A stretch of DNA of 64,000 bases from an uncultured Methanobrevibacter sp. (GCF_902769175.1 NZ_CACXNW010000006.1:1-64000); one strand, 5' to 3'. Counted from the stretch's first letter, positions 20,901 to 27,177 are shown. Notes: a model not told the origin generated them from the sequence alone. Program-made: numbers and translations.

Positions 20901-23547
20901 GCCTGAAATCATTGGATCAATTACTCCATCAAGATTAACTGAATTCCTAGAGGTTCCAGAGTTTGTTGAAGTCTTCCAATATCTTAAAAGAGTTGTTCTT
21001 TTAGGTGAAAAGTTCCCTCCAATCCTATATACAAAAATAAGGAGCAAACATAAAAGCATTAAAATCTACAACGATTATGGATCCACTGAATCAGTTGGAA
21101 TAGGCCTTAAGGAAGTGACAAATGAAAATGACATTACAATCGGTTTGCCTATGCATAATGTAAAGCGTTATATTGTAGATATTGATGAACAGGTATTGCC
21201 TCCTCTTGTCCAAGGACATTTGTATATCAGCGGTCCTTCAGTTTCATTAGGATATACCAACAGTGAAGAGGATAAAAAGACTTATGCTGAATTCAATGGA
21301 AAAAGATTCATTAAAACAGGAGATTTGGTAGTACTGCAGTTAAATTCAGAAATCAAACTATATGGACGTGTCGATAAGCAATTAAAGCTTAGAGGACAAA
21401 GATTAGAAAGTGAAGAAATAATAAGCCTAATCAACAAATATCCAGGTATTACAAATAGCATAATAACGATTGATAAAATTAACAATTTTGAACACTTGAT
21501 AGCATATTATGTAAGTAGTAATCAAATAAATGAAAAGGACCTTCGTACTTACTTGGAAAGAAAACTCCCTATATATATGGTACCTACATATTTCATAGAA
21601 ATTCCTGAAATTCCAACTAATCTCCATGGAAAGGTTGATACAACAAAATTGCCAAAATTGAATTTTAATGAAATGAGCTACGAAGCTCCTAGAACTGAAA
21701 TGGAAAAAACATTAATCGAATTTGCTAAAAAACTGACAAATGTGGAAAGAATAGGAATTGACACTAACTTAATCAGCATAGGTTTCACATCATTGACATT
21801 CATGAATTTCAATTATGAAATCTTCAAGGCTTTTGGTGTTGAATTAAACATTGATACTCTATTATCTGAGCCATTTATAAAGGATATTGCCAAAGCAATC
21901 AGCAATACACAAAAATCAATAAAATCCTATCCAATACAGAAATATTATCCTTTGACTACAATGCAGGAGGTAATGTTTACATTTTCATATATCCTGAAAA
22001 AATCCGTTATAATATCTGATGTTGTAAATATTGATTCAGATATGGATGCAGAAAGGCTTAGAAATGCAATTTTAAAAACCATCAATACTAAAACATCCAT
22101 AAAAACAAGATTTGTGAAAAGAAATGGTACATTGATGCAATGGAGAGAGGATGATTTGAATATCGATCATTTAGTTGAATTGAAAAAGGTTGATGAGATA
22201 AGTGATGAGTTAATCTTTAATGAACTATACGAATTTAATCTTTTAAATGAAAATCTCTTCCATTTTACAATTCTACAATCCAATAGTGAAATTAGATTAG
22301 TGTTTAGCATACACCACATTTTGGTTGATTTATATTCATTGAAATTATTCTTTGATGATGTATTGAAGGCCTATGATGGTGAAGAGCTAGATAAGGAAAT
22401 CGTTAACTTATTTGATTTCACAATAGCTGAAACAGAATTCTTAAACTCACAACAATGCAATGAAGCAGAAGATTATTATTTAGAAATGTTAAGTGATTAT
22501 GAAGACATTAAATTGCCTAAGGACCAAAAGCAAGATTTAGATGAGAAAGTCCTAAAGGGAATAGCTGATAATCTTAATGACTTTGATATTATAGGATTCT
22601 GCAATGAGCAAAATATTTCTCCAAGTGTCCTGTTTATGACATCAACATTATTGGCTTTGGATGAATTCACAGATTCCTCTAAATCCTTGTTGACAAATAT
22701 TTATAATGGAAGGCACAGCTCTTCCCTATATCAGACATTTGGAAACCTATCAAGGGAATTGCCATTGATTGTAAATAGGGATGACCGTAATCAAAGCATA
22801 AAGGCATTATTGACTGGAGCTAATGAAAATTGGAACACTGCACTGAAATATGGAATGTATCCTTTCGAAAGAATGTTCCATAAGAAGAATATGCAGTATT
22901 CAACAATAACCTATAGGTATTTTGAAGACTTTATTCCTGAATTGCTAAAAGATGATTTGGTTTTCAATAGCGCATTTATTGGAGATAGGGATTTGGAAAT
23001 CTACTTTATTAAGAATTATGATGGAAGCTTTTTCATTAATTTAAGCTATAATTGTCAATTATATACTGATGAATATATGAAGAGCTTTTTAAAATCAGTG
23101 AAAAAGACAATTGGAAGCATTATCACCTGTGATGTATTGGAAACAACAATAAATGATGTTTCAAAAATTAAAGAAATAGAAGCCATAAAGGAGAATTCAA
23201 AGATTAAGGGAATGGAATCTATAAAGAAAGATCCAAAGATTGATGAAACGGAAACTTCCACTGAAAAGAGAGAAACTGCAGAATATGAAACTCCAAGAAA
23301 TGAACAAGAAAAAACAAAAATTGAAACTCCAAGAAATGAACTTGAAAAGACTATTGTAAGAGCTTTTGAATTGGTCTTCAATCAAAGAATTAGCATTGAT
23401 GATGATTTTGTATCTCTTGGTGGAACCTCATTAACATCTATGATGATACTTCGTTACTTATATGACTATGGAATTGAAGATATCGATTTATTTAAGCTAA
23501 GAACACCTAGAGCAATAGCTGAATACATAGAAAGCAAAGATAATTAA
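5926..23547 (+). CDS. Giant multimodular nonribosomal peptide synthetase
   Basis: A 5,873-residue NRPS in one unbroken frame, starting at TTG 5926 behind AGGAG. Domain order with approximate residues: half condensation domain 1-220 (C-terminal lobe only, no HHxxxDG); A1 231-710; T1, Ser759 in GGNS; C2, HHLIFDG at 945; A2 1240-1730, YTSGTTG from 1399; T2, Ser1784; C3, HHIIFDA at 1951; A3 2255-2745; T3, Ser2793 in GGDS; epimerisation domain 2840-3285, HHLIIDG at 3011 and TIGWFTSQYPV near 3146; C4, HHIISDA at 3411; A4 3734-4213; T4, Ser4259 in GFSSL; C5, HHIIMDV at 4436; A5 4736-5243; T5, Ser5289; C6, HHILVDL at 5463; T6, Ser5835. There is no thioesterase, reductase or A domain for T6. Five A domains suggest a peptide of about five units, with a D residue third. 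A MATE exporter lies convergently downstream. Confidence 0.97.
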   Translation: MQSRFWKGELKEFFSFNNFTKKASENKNFEKIKSNLLNTPELELFLTENNISFFEFYTSILSIYLSRTSRSEGIILAYNNISPNDTLFKISYNSKSSLLNSVFNVKTVLDKSLKSSMDNLKDYVDELYPEYSDYIFNYLIVDGEKNSNIQDNDSAIRFIIFEDAVEIEYDKNTFNRIEMETMMENIEYIILNFQKNINQNCCDINIVCDRQLKLLDEFSKGSNFEIEEKSLPKIISNIAKKYPNNFAINDEENRIRYNELYDLIKSTTYTLQKDYDISKSDKIILNLSRSYNIPLLSICLMKLGAITIPIDDSYPENYIQNIIDDSSAKYIIQETPHEFKNIESIALDSLRTSVKIDSSEDSDANIDFSDADVDLDDTALILYTSGVTGTPKGVEITQRNIININYNYINHFNIEEGGSGNFMCLAKFTFVASLPIYAALMNGSEAFIIRETSQDTIPKIVKYLSIHHCYVLISTQELGLYLYNNFDLNLDNLAFAGSSLTKANIRKNSSTNLFNAYGCSETSGSVIINKLNDDLSDYSVIGKPLGNSKVSILDENKKQLPIGSVGEIVISGPIVTKKYLNNQKETEKAYGKFNNEKAFFTNDLAYFNNNGEVVYLGRKDNQINLNGFRIEPEQIESTILDYKDMDQVKVIVGEINHQNHLIAYYSSELAIDENDLKEYLQNQLPNYMIPSFYMQMEVLPLNPNGKIDVKKLPPIEVDEVEFAKARDEYEEMIVKSFEKFFNNDKISIYDDFIQLGGNSIIAMKILSELDEYNLTINDLIRLRTPERIAKHIKNNEMPDFDWNKYSINDACPLNESQLNVYLDIQRNENNEEYNIPLRIKIDKSHSIEDVKNALNEIFKVHPILKTHIEIIDGTPYLNSGKTPEIKILKKQEENKTNHINELLDSKQEENKTNKFMNESFDLNESLSRFLLVENNDELSLIAVFHHLIFDGFSSMVFRNDLFDLLNGKTLETDVGFIKASIYDEEIIKEPKYEEAEKFYDSMLSEANEIAPLLSSVEGNEAGAYCFDLSIEKNEIQDFLKANNITENILFTEVFAYALSRFTGDSQVLFNILDNGRDTLNNYKSIGMFVNTLPLLVDCHDKEIKSYTHEVKELILKELSYNFYPFRILANKYNINSSILFQYLPNSDENDETGLFYNVSDLDFTILKTDDEKYSIKVIYSSLYSMETIKRFTESYNMILNQIIKADKLSEISYTAGSDIELLNEYNQTEHALEYNDILEAFNDNLSQNPNSPLVSMNDKVYSYAEGAFIADKLSKGLIELKVETGDCVAFLLERSEIYVPCILGIMSMGGIYVPLDDKLPDERINFILEDCDANVIVASDETYERVCSLSHNCDILNISEIIKGDTGKNLSNTPKNTIDETGKSLSLPLVYRDIACILYTSGTTGIPKGVKITRKSILNLSEFYIRAYGLNNDDVYGLFASIGFDVSIKAIFSSIYAGACLSVIPGEIKLDITAMNEYFIKQGVTHTEISTQVAKLFIDQIDETSLKVLTTGGENLGESEIEVDYRFVDSYGPTEACVDVTSIDSDERIDPSSIGFLIDNTKAYVLDEEFRRAPVGAVGELYLSGYQIADGYLNREEETAKAFLKNPFNDSEDYPIMYRTGDMVRVLPDGSLAIVGRRDSQVKIRGNRVELTEVESSIREMKHIKDVTVQTVKKGSNNELVAYVVTDKKMDKNTLKEDLCDYIAKSKPSYMVPSYVMALDAIPLNVNGKVDKNALPEIDLSSLQTEYVAPRTEREKKVTEAFEKAFDMESIGIYDDFIQLGGESLTAIKLASYLEEYEISIAAILRLGTPYAIAKNMKEITYDLNIFSLESGCPLNESQLNVYLDIAAKGKVNSYLMPLAMEIPKKYDTARINTALEEMMNVHPILGMCVSDEYDVPYLVKGNKPQIIFKTNIKEESVIEFLTKPFDLHKSLCRFLIMEEEDKHSLLAVFHHIIFDALSNNVFKEDLLAILEGETIDIDDSFLKVSAFSQEMQNSDETESAKDFYESMLAESDETGLFLESVNSDGPGSIEKDMDLKHDSIKPFLIEQGISENVLFTSVFAYTLSRYVGGDSVQFNIIENGRDRFNNFNSIGMYVNTLPILVNCKNQNISSFMDYMSNLVYDVMKYNYYPFRLLIDKYNIDANIMFQYLPDWTMDTDNDNYNKNMEDIILGQMDDLIADFTAELIQKNENYKLQITYSNKYSSDFIEHFIESYKLILQEMLKVEKLGDIDYITDKDIKLLDSYNQTEYGFEHKDILEAFDNGLSKYSDNILVGYENRSYTHGEGAYIANEIANKIHSLNIAKQDKVALIVPRSEWFLLASLGVLTAGAIYVPIDTTYPDDRIMQMLKDSQAKGAIVSEQTEQRVMDIINKSKLDIKTLNMSKITKSNIKSSKHLNYEAVNENDIACILYTSGTTGVPKGVLITRKAINNFVSWYVKETDFNDNDVYGMYCSYVFDMHTHALYSPLITGGSLYVVPEDIRLDLKALNDYFVEHNCTHTYITSQVGKLFAESGMETSIKLLCFGGMKLGELNAPDSIGPFESYGPSENLAISTSIFANKRIHPSSIGKLVNNVKAYVLDNEQRQVPIGAAGELYLSGHQLTPGYLNREEENKKAFFNNPFDNTEGYKKIYKTGDIVRFLPDGTLGIIGRRDNQVKVRGNRVELTEVESTIRELEYVEDVTVQTVKSNSNHELVAYIVSEEMEENHLKESVSEYISQHKPDYMIPSFIIKINEIPLTVNGKVDKQSLPEVDMNRLKAEYVAPRTEIEEIITDTFKTIFNEENIGIYDDFIRLGGDSIIAIRMISSLHKQHISCSAKDILTYKTPYLISQHVKIDDSVKSYESTEGIVDLLPIQSYFFDQINENNFTQQFVLKIKEDLDVDILQKSFDELANIHDILRAVYRFDEDNNPIQEILPVNTHICDINEHFINDNFNNTQKEQKTTPNKHNNTQKEQKTTPNKHNNTENEQEQSILDKFNESIKDILMESIQNINIKSKLIDINLVHHNNENYMIIVAHHLIIDGISWNNLLVDLTEIYLKLSKGEEIDILRPYPYKYWVDDVKTLVESISDEEKQHWTKVNNQLDDSLIKGNAKNILLKIDKDYNKDNLLNLSEEEYLALAIVRAYKNTYNEDVIFNRESHGRDDSIANINQTIGWFTSQYPVTVETNNGYDPISLTNDIYSIKTALKDVNNLGLNYASLIYTSHDLEFKHCPITFNFLGNEFIFKNELFESINHLITENDSNDMKPIESKTYGITLNIGDLDDSYIIDGEYADKTYLSEKFDEFIENIKSELRFIGEYEFKEIICSLSEPQLGIYLDEKVNEKSTAYSVPGILDCKDKSMEEIKDAIDALIEKHPILKGRILDNDLPLLVCDTYPTIETVNEKDYMELIKPFDLNKNLTRFYIVNNDEGRFILYDMHHIISDASSRIIINNELEDILNGKIDNKTDLDLKKANSQNNTDLDLKINPENNKTDLGFVYASLNDFESKFKAEYELAHEFFIEQFADIDETYTILNDIDGSKGSITLPIRGIKDKIDSFTHEIGITTSNLLNSVFAYTYSRFTGSDKVYYTFTEHGRHESYTQNSLGMFIRTIPIIADCKNKSVEEFLDEMSDSIINSMMNSNYPFRLLAKEFNLNNNVSFEYNYDLNDVSNIGDEMEFSEYADTVSEFSCVVNDLEDGFAVNLSHSNSFSQDTAIRFVNVFKEILIQILDKEELSDINYVSNDDIKLLNNYNQTEKVLKYDNILDAFNDNLSQNPNAPLVSMNDNSFTYAEGAFIADKIANDLRALGVGMDDNVAFVCERSEYYMFDVLSILSLGAVPVPIDDALPDERIRLMIEDSSSKAIIVSNATYERVCSLSDDIAVLNVSEIIEGKIGRLSHLPVSNGNLAGILYTSGTTGVPKGVKITKKAVLNLAEHYAEAQNLSNEDVYALYPSIGFDAGYKSIFKVLYSGCSLAIVPEEIKLDMKKLNDYFIRHNVGHVFITTQVSKLFMDSVEETSLKVLSVGGEKLGEFESPESYLLMDDYGPTEAFAFISSIDNSKKIDDSSIGSLNINSKAYILDNEGRQVPVGAVGELYLGGNQIAEGYLNREDENRKAFVDNPFDENHKLMYRTGDMARILPDGTLGLVGRRDSQVKIRGNRVELTEVESIIRELDYVDDLTVQVFDGKLASYIVAKDDISEKELFSSVTDFVAKHKPNYMVPSFVVKLDSIPLTINGKVNKNALPKPELSDIEIIAPQNDIEKGLLEICHDLSNVSNFGVKTNLFNLGFSSLTFMKLNHEILKEYDVDLGIGFLLNNPYIQKIAEAVINNDSYSLKSYPPQKYYPLTSMQRTMAIFSHSDLSKQKFVLHEVASLNEFNDVDKLKSSIIKVIDTHASMKAQLLKKDDEIILKRDDDLDISQFIEIRKVDEITDELLNDTIFEFNDFEDALFRFTIYHTSDEVKLVSNIHHIIMDVYSIKLFIEDVKLAYEGKEIEEEIINMYDLTLNELEYENTIQYKQSEEYYLNILKEYEEVKLPKNQEDYSSKENANVQSIEIDDIEIEEFCSENNISPSILFMASSLLALDKFTYSTMSSLSNIYNGRYNASLYKTYGELSKELLLIVNRDNREETVKSLFEKINDSWNNALKHSMYPVERLYDKENISSTITYRYFEDFVPSFLEFEDQTSQLTDIDRDLEIAFVKESENKFLASITYNQELYTGEYMETFLDSIRTIIEFIVDSDVNHTRLKDISLSNEYLGDFSEDIYIPTLVELFEKQVSINPDKTALIVNDEEISYWELNQNANRIANRLIGKAPSKSNIVVLLPRTKELMYSIWGILKAGCAFIPLDESYPEDRIKYIIENSDSSVVITDKDLPNSIHPNELLNGENDTNTNLQADDTNPNPNELLNGENDTNTNLQADDTNPDLDISPNDVAYILYTSGTTGKPKGVKVSHRNIVNITMPSEDNNLNQAFTKDIKHLLTLTHVNYTPSVIDYTTALTSGITVVYANNDEIKNISSLIKLMDKYKPEIIGSITPSRLTEFLEVPEFVEVFQYLKRVVLLGEKFPPILYTKIRSKHKSIKIYNDYGSTESVGIGLKEVTNENDITIGLPMHNVKRYIVDIDEQVLPPLVQGHLYISGPSVSLGYTNSEEDKKTYAEFNGKRFIKTGDLVVLQLNSEIKLYGRVDKQLKLRGQRLESEEIISLINKYPGITNSIITIDKINNFEHLIAYYVSSNQINEKDLRTYLERKLPIYMVPTYFIEIPEIPTNLHGKVDTTKLPKLNFNEMSYEAPRTEMEKTLIEFAKKLTNVERIGIDTNLISIGFTSLTFMNFNYEIFKAFGVELNIDTLLSEPFIKDIAKAISNTQKSIKSYPIQKYYPLTTMQEVMFTFSYILKKSVIISDVVNIDSDMDAERLRNAILKTINTKTSIKTRFVKRNGTLMQWREDDLNIDHLVELKKVDEISDELIFNELYEFNLLNENLFHFTILQSNSEIRLVFSIHHILVDLYSLKLFFDDVLKAYDGEELDKEIVNLFDFTIAETEFLNSQQCNEAEDYYLEMLSDYEDIKLPKDQKQDLDEKVLKGIADNLNDFDIIGFCNEQNISPSVLFMTSTLLALDEFTDSSKSLLTNIYNGRHSSSLYQTFGNLSRELPLIVNRDDRNQSIKALLTGANENWNTALKYGMYPFERMFHKKNMQYSTITYRYFEDFIPELLKDDLVFNSAFIGDRDLEIYFIKNYDGSFFINLSYNCQLYTDEYMKSFLKSVKKTIGSIITCDVLETTINDVSKIKEIEAIKENSKIKGMESIKKDPKIDETETSTEKRETAEYETPRNEQEKTKIETPRNELEKTIVRAFELVFNQRISIDDDFVSLGGTSLTSMMILRYLYDYGIEDIDLFKLRTPRAIAEYIESKDN
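14709..14802 (+). repeat. 42-bp in-frame tandem repeat inside the NRPS epimerisation domain
   Basis: The 14-residue unit NNTQKEQKTTPNKH is encoded twice with an exact 42-bp period and a partial third copy begins at 14793. The reading frame is kept. It forms a hydrophilic insertion between conserved blocks of the E domain. Confidence 0.9.
20461..20598 (+). repeat. 69-bp in-frame tandem duplication inside NRPS A5
   Basis: A 23-residue unit beginning PNELLNGENDTNTNLQADD is encoded at 20461-20529 and again at 20530-20598, almost identically at the DNA level. It lies in the loop just before the A3 core motif (YTSGTTG) of the fifth adenylation domain. Confidence 0.9.
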
Positions 23548-23683
23548 GTAATAATTTACTTCAATTATCTTTCTAAACAGTAGATGAATAAACACAAAGA
23601 AGAAATAAAATCAGAAAATAATACAAAAATAGCCGAATAAACAAAGCAGAATTTAATAAAGAAATAAAATACTTCAAAACCTT

Positions 23684-25075
23684 CTAATCAAGTTCTGCAT
23701 CCTCATTTATTTCTTTTTCATTCCTTTTTCTATCTAAAAATTCATTTAAATCCTTTCTAAACATATAATAATAGATTACAATTTGCACTATGGAAACAAC
23801 TATCAAAACATAATAAACACTGTTTACTATATGTAGCCAATACTCCATTACATACATTGCACCAAAGGTGAGAACTGTACCGATTAACAATAGATAGAAA
23901 GATTTTTCTGGTTTTTCAATGGAAATAAACATTGCATCCACTAAAAGACAAGCATTTTGCACTATATTCAATATTGCAAAGAATTTTATGCTTAAGGAAA
24001 TCTGGTTGATAACAAGCATATCCTTAGTTTGATATAAGACATAACTTAAGAAATCAGATCCGAAAAAGGCAAATATAGAAGGAATAATGGTAATTACTTC
24101 TACTACGAAAAATGCATATTTTAAATTTGGAGTTATATCATCCCAATGCTTAGCACCTATTAAAAATCCAATAACTGAAATCATTGCTGATGAAAAGGCA
24201 TTTAAGGGCAATAATGCAAATGCCATCAGCTTATTGGTAAAGGAGTAAGCTGTAATGTAAATTAAACCTTCATATAAAAAGAAGTTATTAATTAAGATTG
24301 AAAAAAATGTTGTAAGGGCAGACTGTAATATTACTGGAACCCCAATTCTTATATTCTTTTTTAAAACTTTCAAATCCCTTTTCCTATTATAGTTATATTC
24401 ACCTATAGAAATATATTCGTTTCTTTTGATAAGCAAGACTGCAAATAAAATGATAGAACCTATAATAACAGAACATACTGTTGCCATAGCAGCTCCCTTA
24501 ATGCCCCAGTTAAAGGAATATATAAAAATAGGATCCAAAACCATATTTATCCCAGATGTTATGACAATGATAACAATAGGTATTTTAATATAACCCTGTA
24601 GTCTCAATAAGAATGGAAGAATATCCAAAACAAAGAAAAATCCAATGAAGCATACTAAAATACTTAAATATGAATAGGAAGCGTCAAAAATTTGATTAGT
24701 GCAAAACAAGGCAAGTATCTTATCTAAAAACGGTAAAACTATAAGAGGAATTAAAATACTAAGACCAAGGATGACTAAGAGAATATTCTTAATTAGACTA
24801 TTGGATTCCTCAATATCCTTTGCAGCAATTGACTTTGACAGAGAAACATTTACTGTAGTGCCAATACCAGTTCCAATTATAATCAATAAATTAAATATGA
24901 AGCTTGTTATTCCAACAACAGATACTTCAACATTACCTAATCCGCTAACCCAAATTGAGTCGAAAAATAAATTTAATAAAATACATCCAAATGAAACAAA
25001 AGTCGGAATGGCCATCTTAAATAAAGCCATTCTTGGATTTTCTACCATTTCCGCAACATTTTCATTAGTATTCAT
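23684..25075 (-). CDS. MATE-family efflux protein
   Basis: A 463-residue integral membrane protein with about twelve hydrophobic segments, the usual size of MATE (NorM/DinF-type) transporters. The N-terminal half has the family pattern ENPRMALFKMAIPTFVSFG followed by the FDSIWVSGLG region; the second half repeats the fold with ALLPLNAFSSAMISVIGF. MATE proteins export drugs and secondary metabolites, driven by a Na+ or H+ gradient. It lies 136 bp from the NRPS end in convergent orientation, so it is separately transcribed, but proximity makes it the best candidate exporter (or self-resistance pump) for the peptide. The C-terminus is charged (EKEINEDAELD). No strong ribosome-binding site is visible. 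Confidence 0.9.
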   Translation of the reverse strand: MNTNENVAEMVENPRMALFKMAIPTFVSFGCILLNLFFDSIWVSGLGNVEVSVVGITSFIFNLLIIIGTGIGTTVNVSLSKSIAAKDIEESNSLIKNILLVILGLSILIPLIVLPFLDKILALFCTNQIFDASYSYLSILVCFIGFFFVLDILPFLLRLQGYIKIPIVIIVITSGINMVLDPIFIYSFNWGIKGAAMATVCSVIIGSIILFAVLLIKRNEYISIGEYNYNRKRDLKVLKKNIRIGVPVILQSALTTFFSILINNFFLYEGLIYITAYSFTNKLMAFALLPLNAFSSAMISVIGFLIGAKHWDDITPNLKYAFFVVEVITIIPSIFAFFGSDFLSYVLYQTKDMLVINQISLSIKFFAILNIVQNACLLVDAMFISIEKPEKSFYLLLIGTVLTFGAMYVMEYWLHIVNSVYYVLIVVSIVQIVIYYYMFRKDLNEFLDRKRNEKEINEDAELD

Positions 25076-25134
25076 ATTTATATATTTTATCTTTCATGCC
25101 ATATTTATTTTTTGACACTGAAAAACAAGACGAA

Positions 25135-25590
25135 TTTAAAAATCAGTAAAATAATTAAAAATATAAAAAAAGTGATAAACAGCAAAAGCCATCCCAAAAT
25201 AAAAAAAAAAAAAAAAAAAAATAAATATCCCAAAACAGCCCAGCCATCTACAAATAATCAAAAGGTAACCTAAAAAAAAAAAAAATAAACAGCAAAAGCC
25301 ATTCCAAAAATAAACATTCCAAAACAGCCCCACCATTTACAATAATCGAAAGGTAAAACCTAAAAAAAAAAATAAACAGCAAAAGCCATTCCAAAACAGC
25401 CCCACCATTTACAATAATCGAAAGGTAAAACCTAAAAAAAAATAAACAGCAAAAGCCATTCCAAAACAAAAGAGCTCCAAAATAACCCTGCCATTTACTA
25501 TAATCGAAAGGTAAACATAATAAAATAAATAGCAAACCATTCGAAAAGTACGGGTAGGAATATAGTTTGCTATTTACTTAAATCAAAAGG
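25135..25590. repeat. Degenerate tandem repeat array (about five units of 70-90 bp)
   Basis: Units contain aaataaacagcaaaagccat, then ccaaaacagccccacc, then acaataatcgaaaggtaaa, separated by A runs. Copies begin near 25180, 25285, 25370, 25440 and 25525, with the last most divergent. Period and sequence vary, so it is not a CRISPR array. Minus-strand frames across it are Phe/Leu-rich shadows. It lies between the MATE start and the orphan leftward promoter at 25814-25850. Confidence 0.75.
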
Positions 25591-25813
25591 CAAATATGAT
25601 TTATTAATCTATTTTAGTTTATAGACAATTTTTAAATTGTTCTATTTATTTTAGGTGATTTTTTTCTTTCAATTCTGTATATGGATTTTTTAAAGATAAT
25701 CCATCATTATGCTTTTTGTAATTATATTGCGATTATTTCATCATCCATCAAATGCCCTTTGTGATTTTTTTAGAATAATGTCTTATTCCTATCTTATTGT
25801 TTGTAAAAGGCCA

Positions 25814-25850
25814 TATATAAAGATTTTCGCATGTAAGTGCATGCTTACAT
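25814..25850 (-). promoter_or_regulatory. Orphan surface-gene-type promoter, leftward
   Basis: On the minus strand an inverted repeat with arms ATGTAAG and CTTACAT (25850-25831) precedes TTTATATA (25821-25814). The ACTTAC end is 11 bp from the TATA box, as at the other sites. No gene with a signal peptide follows; the next minus-strand gene is the MATE protein about 740 bp away, beyond the repeat array. Confidence 0.6.
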
Positions 25851-26281
25851 AGTTAAATTAAAAAATAATTATTATATAAAGTTTAATTAAAAAAATAATA
25901 CCATATAATAGGATTTTAATATATTATATATATTAAGATTTGAAATAGGAAAGAATTTCTTAAGAAATTTCTAATAAAAAATTTTGTTTACTATAAAAAA
26001 CTATACATAAATTTCTCAACAATTTAGCCTTATTTTTTACTATAGACATATAATTTTACAGCATTATTAGAATATCCAATAAGCTATTTTTTTAAATGAT
26101 TTCCAAAATTACGAAACAATTACAATATTGCTTCCAAATGAAAACAATATACAAACTATTTTTAACATTAAACCAAAGCAAAAAATTTCTCTTAAAAAAA
26201 ACCATTAATAAATAAAAAAAAATTAAATTAGGAATATTTCTAAAAATAAAGCAATCATAGTCCTCTATTTCCAAAAATAAG
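25851..26281. other. AT-rich intergenic region
   Basis: No gene, RNA or distinct repeat was recognised in this stretch; it is mostly A/T runs between two outward-facing promoters of the same type. Confidence 0.5.
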
Positions 26282-26283
26282 AT

Positions 26284-26318
26284 GCAAGTAAGCACTTACA
26301 CTCGAAAATTTTTATATA
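26284..26318 (+). promoter_or_regulatory. Promoter of secreted HTH-repeat gene 1 (inverted repeat plus TATA)
   Basis: GCAAGTAAGCACTTAC at 26284-26299, an 11-bp gap, then TTTATATA at 26311-26318. The expected start of transcription is near 26342, giving a short leader before the ATG at 26378. Confidence 0.75.
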
Positions 26319-26377
26319 TGAACCTTAACAAACTAAAATTATCTAAAGATAATTTACAAACAAATGAGGTAAAAAAT

Positions 26378-27177
26378 ATGAAAAGAATCATAGCAACATT
26401 ATGCATATTAATGATAGCAATTATAGGTGTAAGCGCAGTTGCAGCATCTGCTGATGCTGACAATGCTAGTAATGTCGAATTAGAAGACATTGGCGATTAT
26501 ACAGTTGTGCCAATAGATGATGCAAGTGCTTCAACTTCCGAAGATCCATTCGTTATACCTAACAGCACTTTTAAAAACTGTACAGCAGAGGATAATGGTG
26601 GAGCAATTTTCCCTGAAAAAACATTATAAACAATACTAATTTTAAATCTGATAAAGCAAACGATACTGGTGGAGCAATTCACTATAAAGAAAATGCTACT
26701 GTAAATAATACTCGCTTCACCGATAATAATGCAGAAAATAATCCATATGATATGATTATGGAAGTCATTAACGAAAACAGCTACGGTAAACTTAACTTAA
26801 GCGAAAAATTATACTTCAACAAAATATAGCATGGAATTATAGATTCCTTTAATTCAGGACACTCAAGTGTAAGCATTGCAATTGAGTACAATATGACTCC
26901 TGTGCAAGTTGAAAACATTGTTAATACCTATAACGATCCTATTTCAGACAACCCAAAAGTTATCACTGTCTATAAAATGTACGGTTCCTATACTCTCAAA
27001 GAAATTGCAGATTACTTAGAAGTAACCACTGAAGATGCTACAAGAATTGTTCTTGATATAAAACATGGTATGTACGGAGACCACTTTAAAAAATTATTCA
27101 CAAAACGTGACCTCGTATCCATGAACGACGATCATCCTGAATACGTCATCGGAAATATTATTAACAACTCTAATTAA
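26378..27177 (+). pseudogene. Secreted HTH-repeat protein, copy 1 (frameshift plus stop)
   Basis: The ATG at 26378 follows GAGGT and opens a signal peptide ending near AVAA. Next come two short beta-helix-like turns (TAEDNGGAIF; NDTGGAIHY) of the kind seen in adhesin-like proteins. The first frame stops at 26629, but the adjacent frame carries on the protein, implying a 1-nt deletion near 26624. An in-frame TAG at 26827 replaces a residue that is Tyr-like in copy 3. The C-terminal part (26893-27177) matches the other copies: EYNMTPVQVENIV, then VYKMYGSYTLKEIADYLEV, then IKHGMYGD and KRDLVS. The family is not one I recognise by name. Promoter and terminator are intact. An upstream in-frame ATG at 26282 is rejected because it lies in the promoter. 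Confidence 0.7.

Noticed and set aside
25136-25535. Minus-strand Phe-rich ORFs over the repeat array
   Set aside because: Low-complexity translations of A-rich repeats, no ribosome-binding site or recognisable domain.
25135-25590. CRISPR array
   Set aside because: Unit length varies, the repeated parts are long and degenerate, there are no unique spacers of constant size, and no cas gene is nearby.
26282-26377. Upstream ATG giving a 32-residue longer start for secreted copy 1
   Set aside because: It would place the promoter element and TATA box inside the coding region; the ATG at 26378 has a ribosome-binding site and opens the signal peptide.
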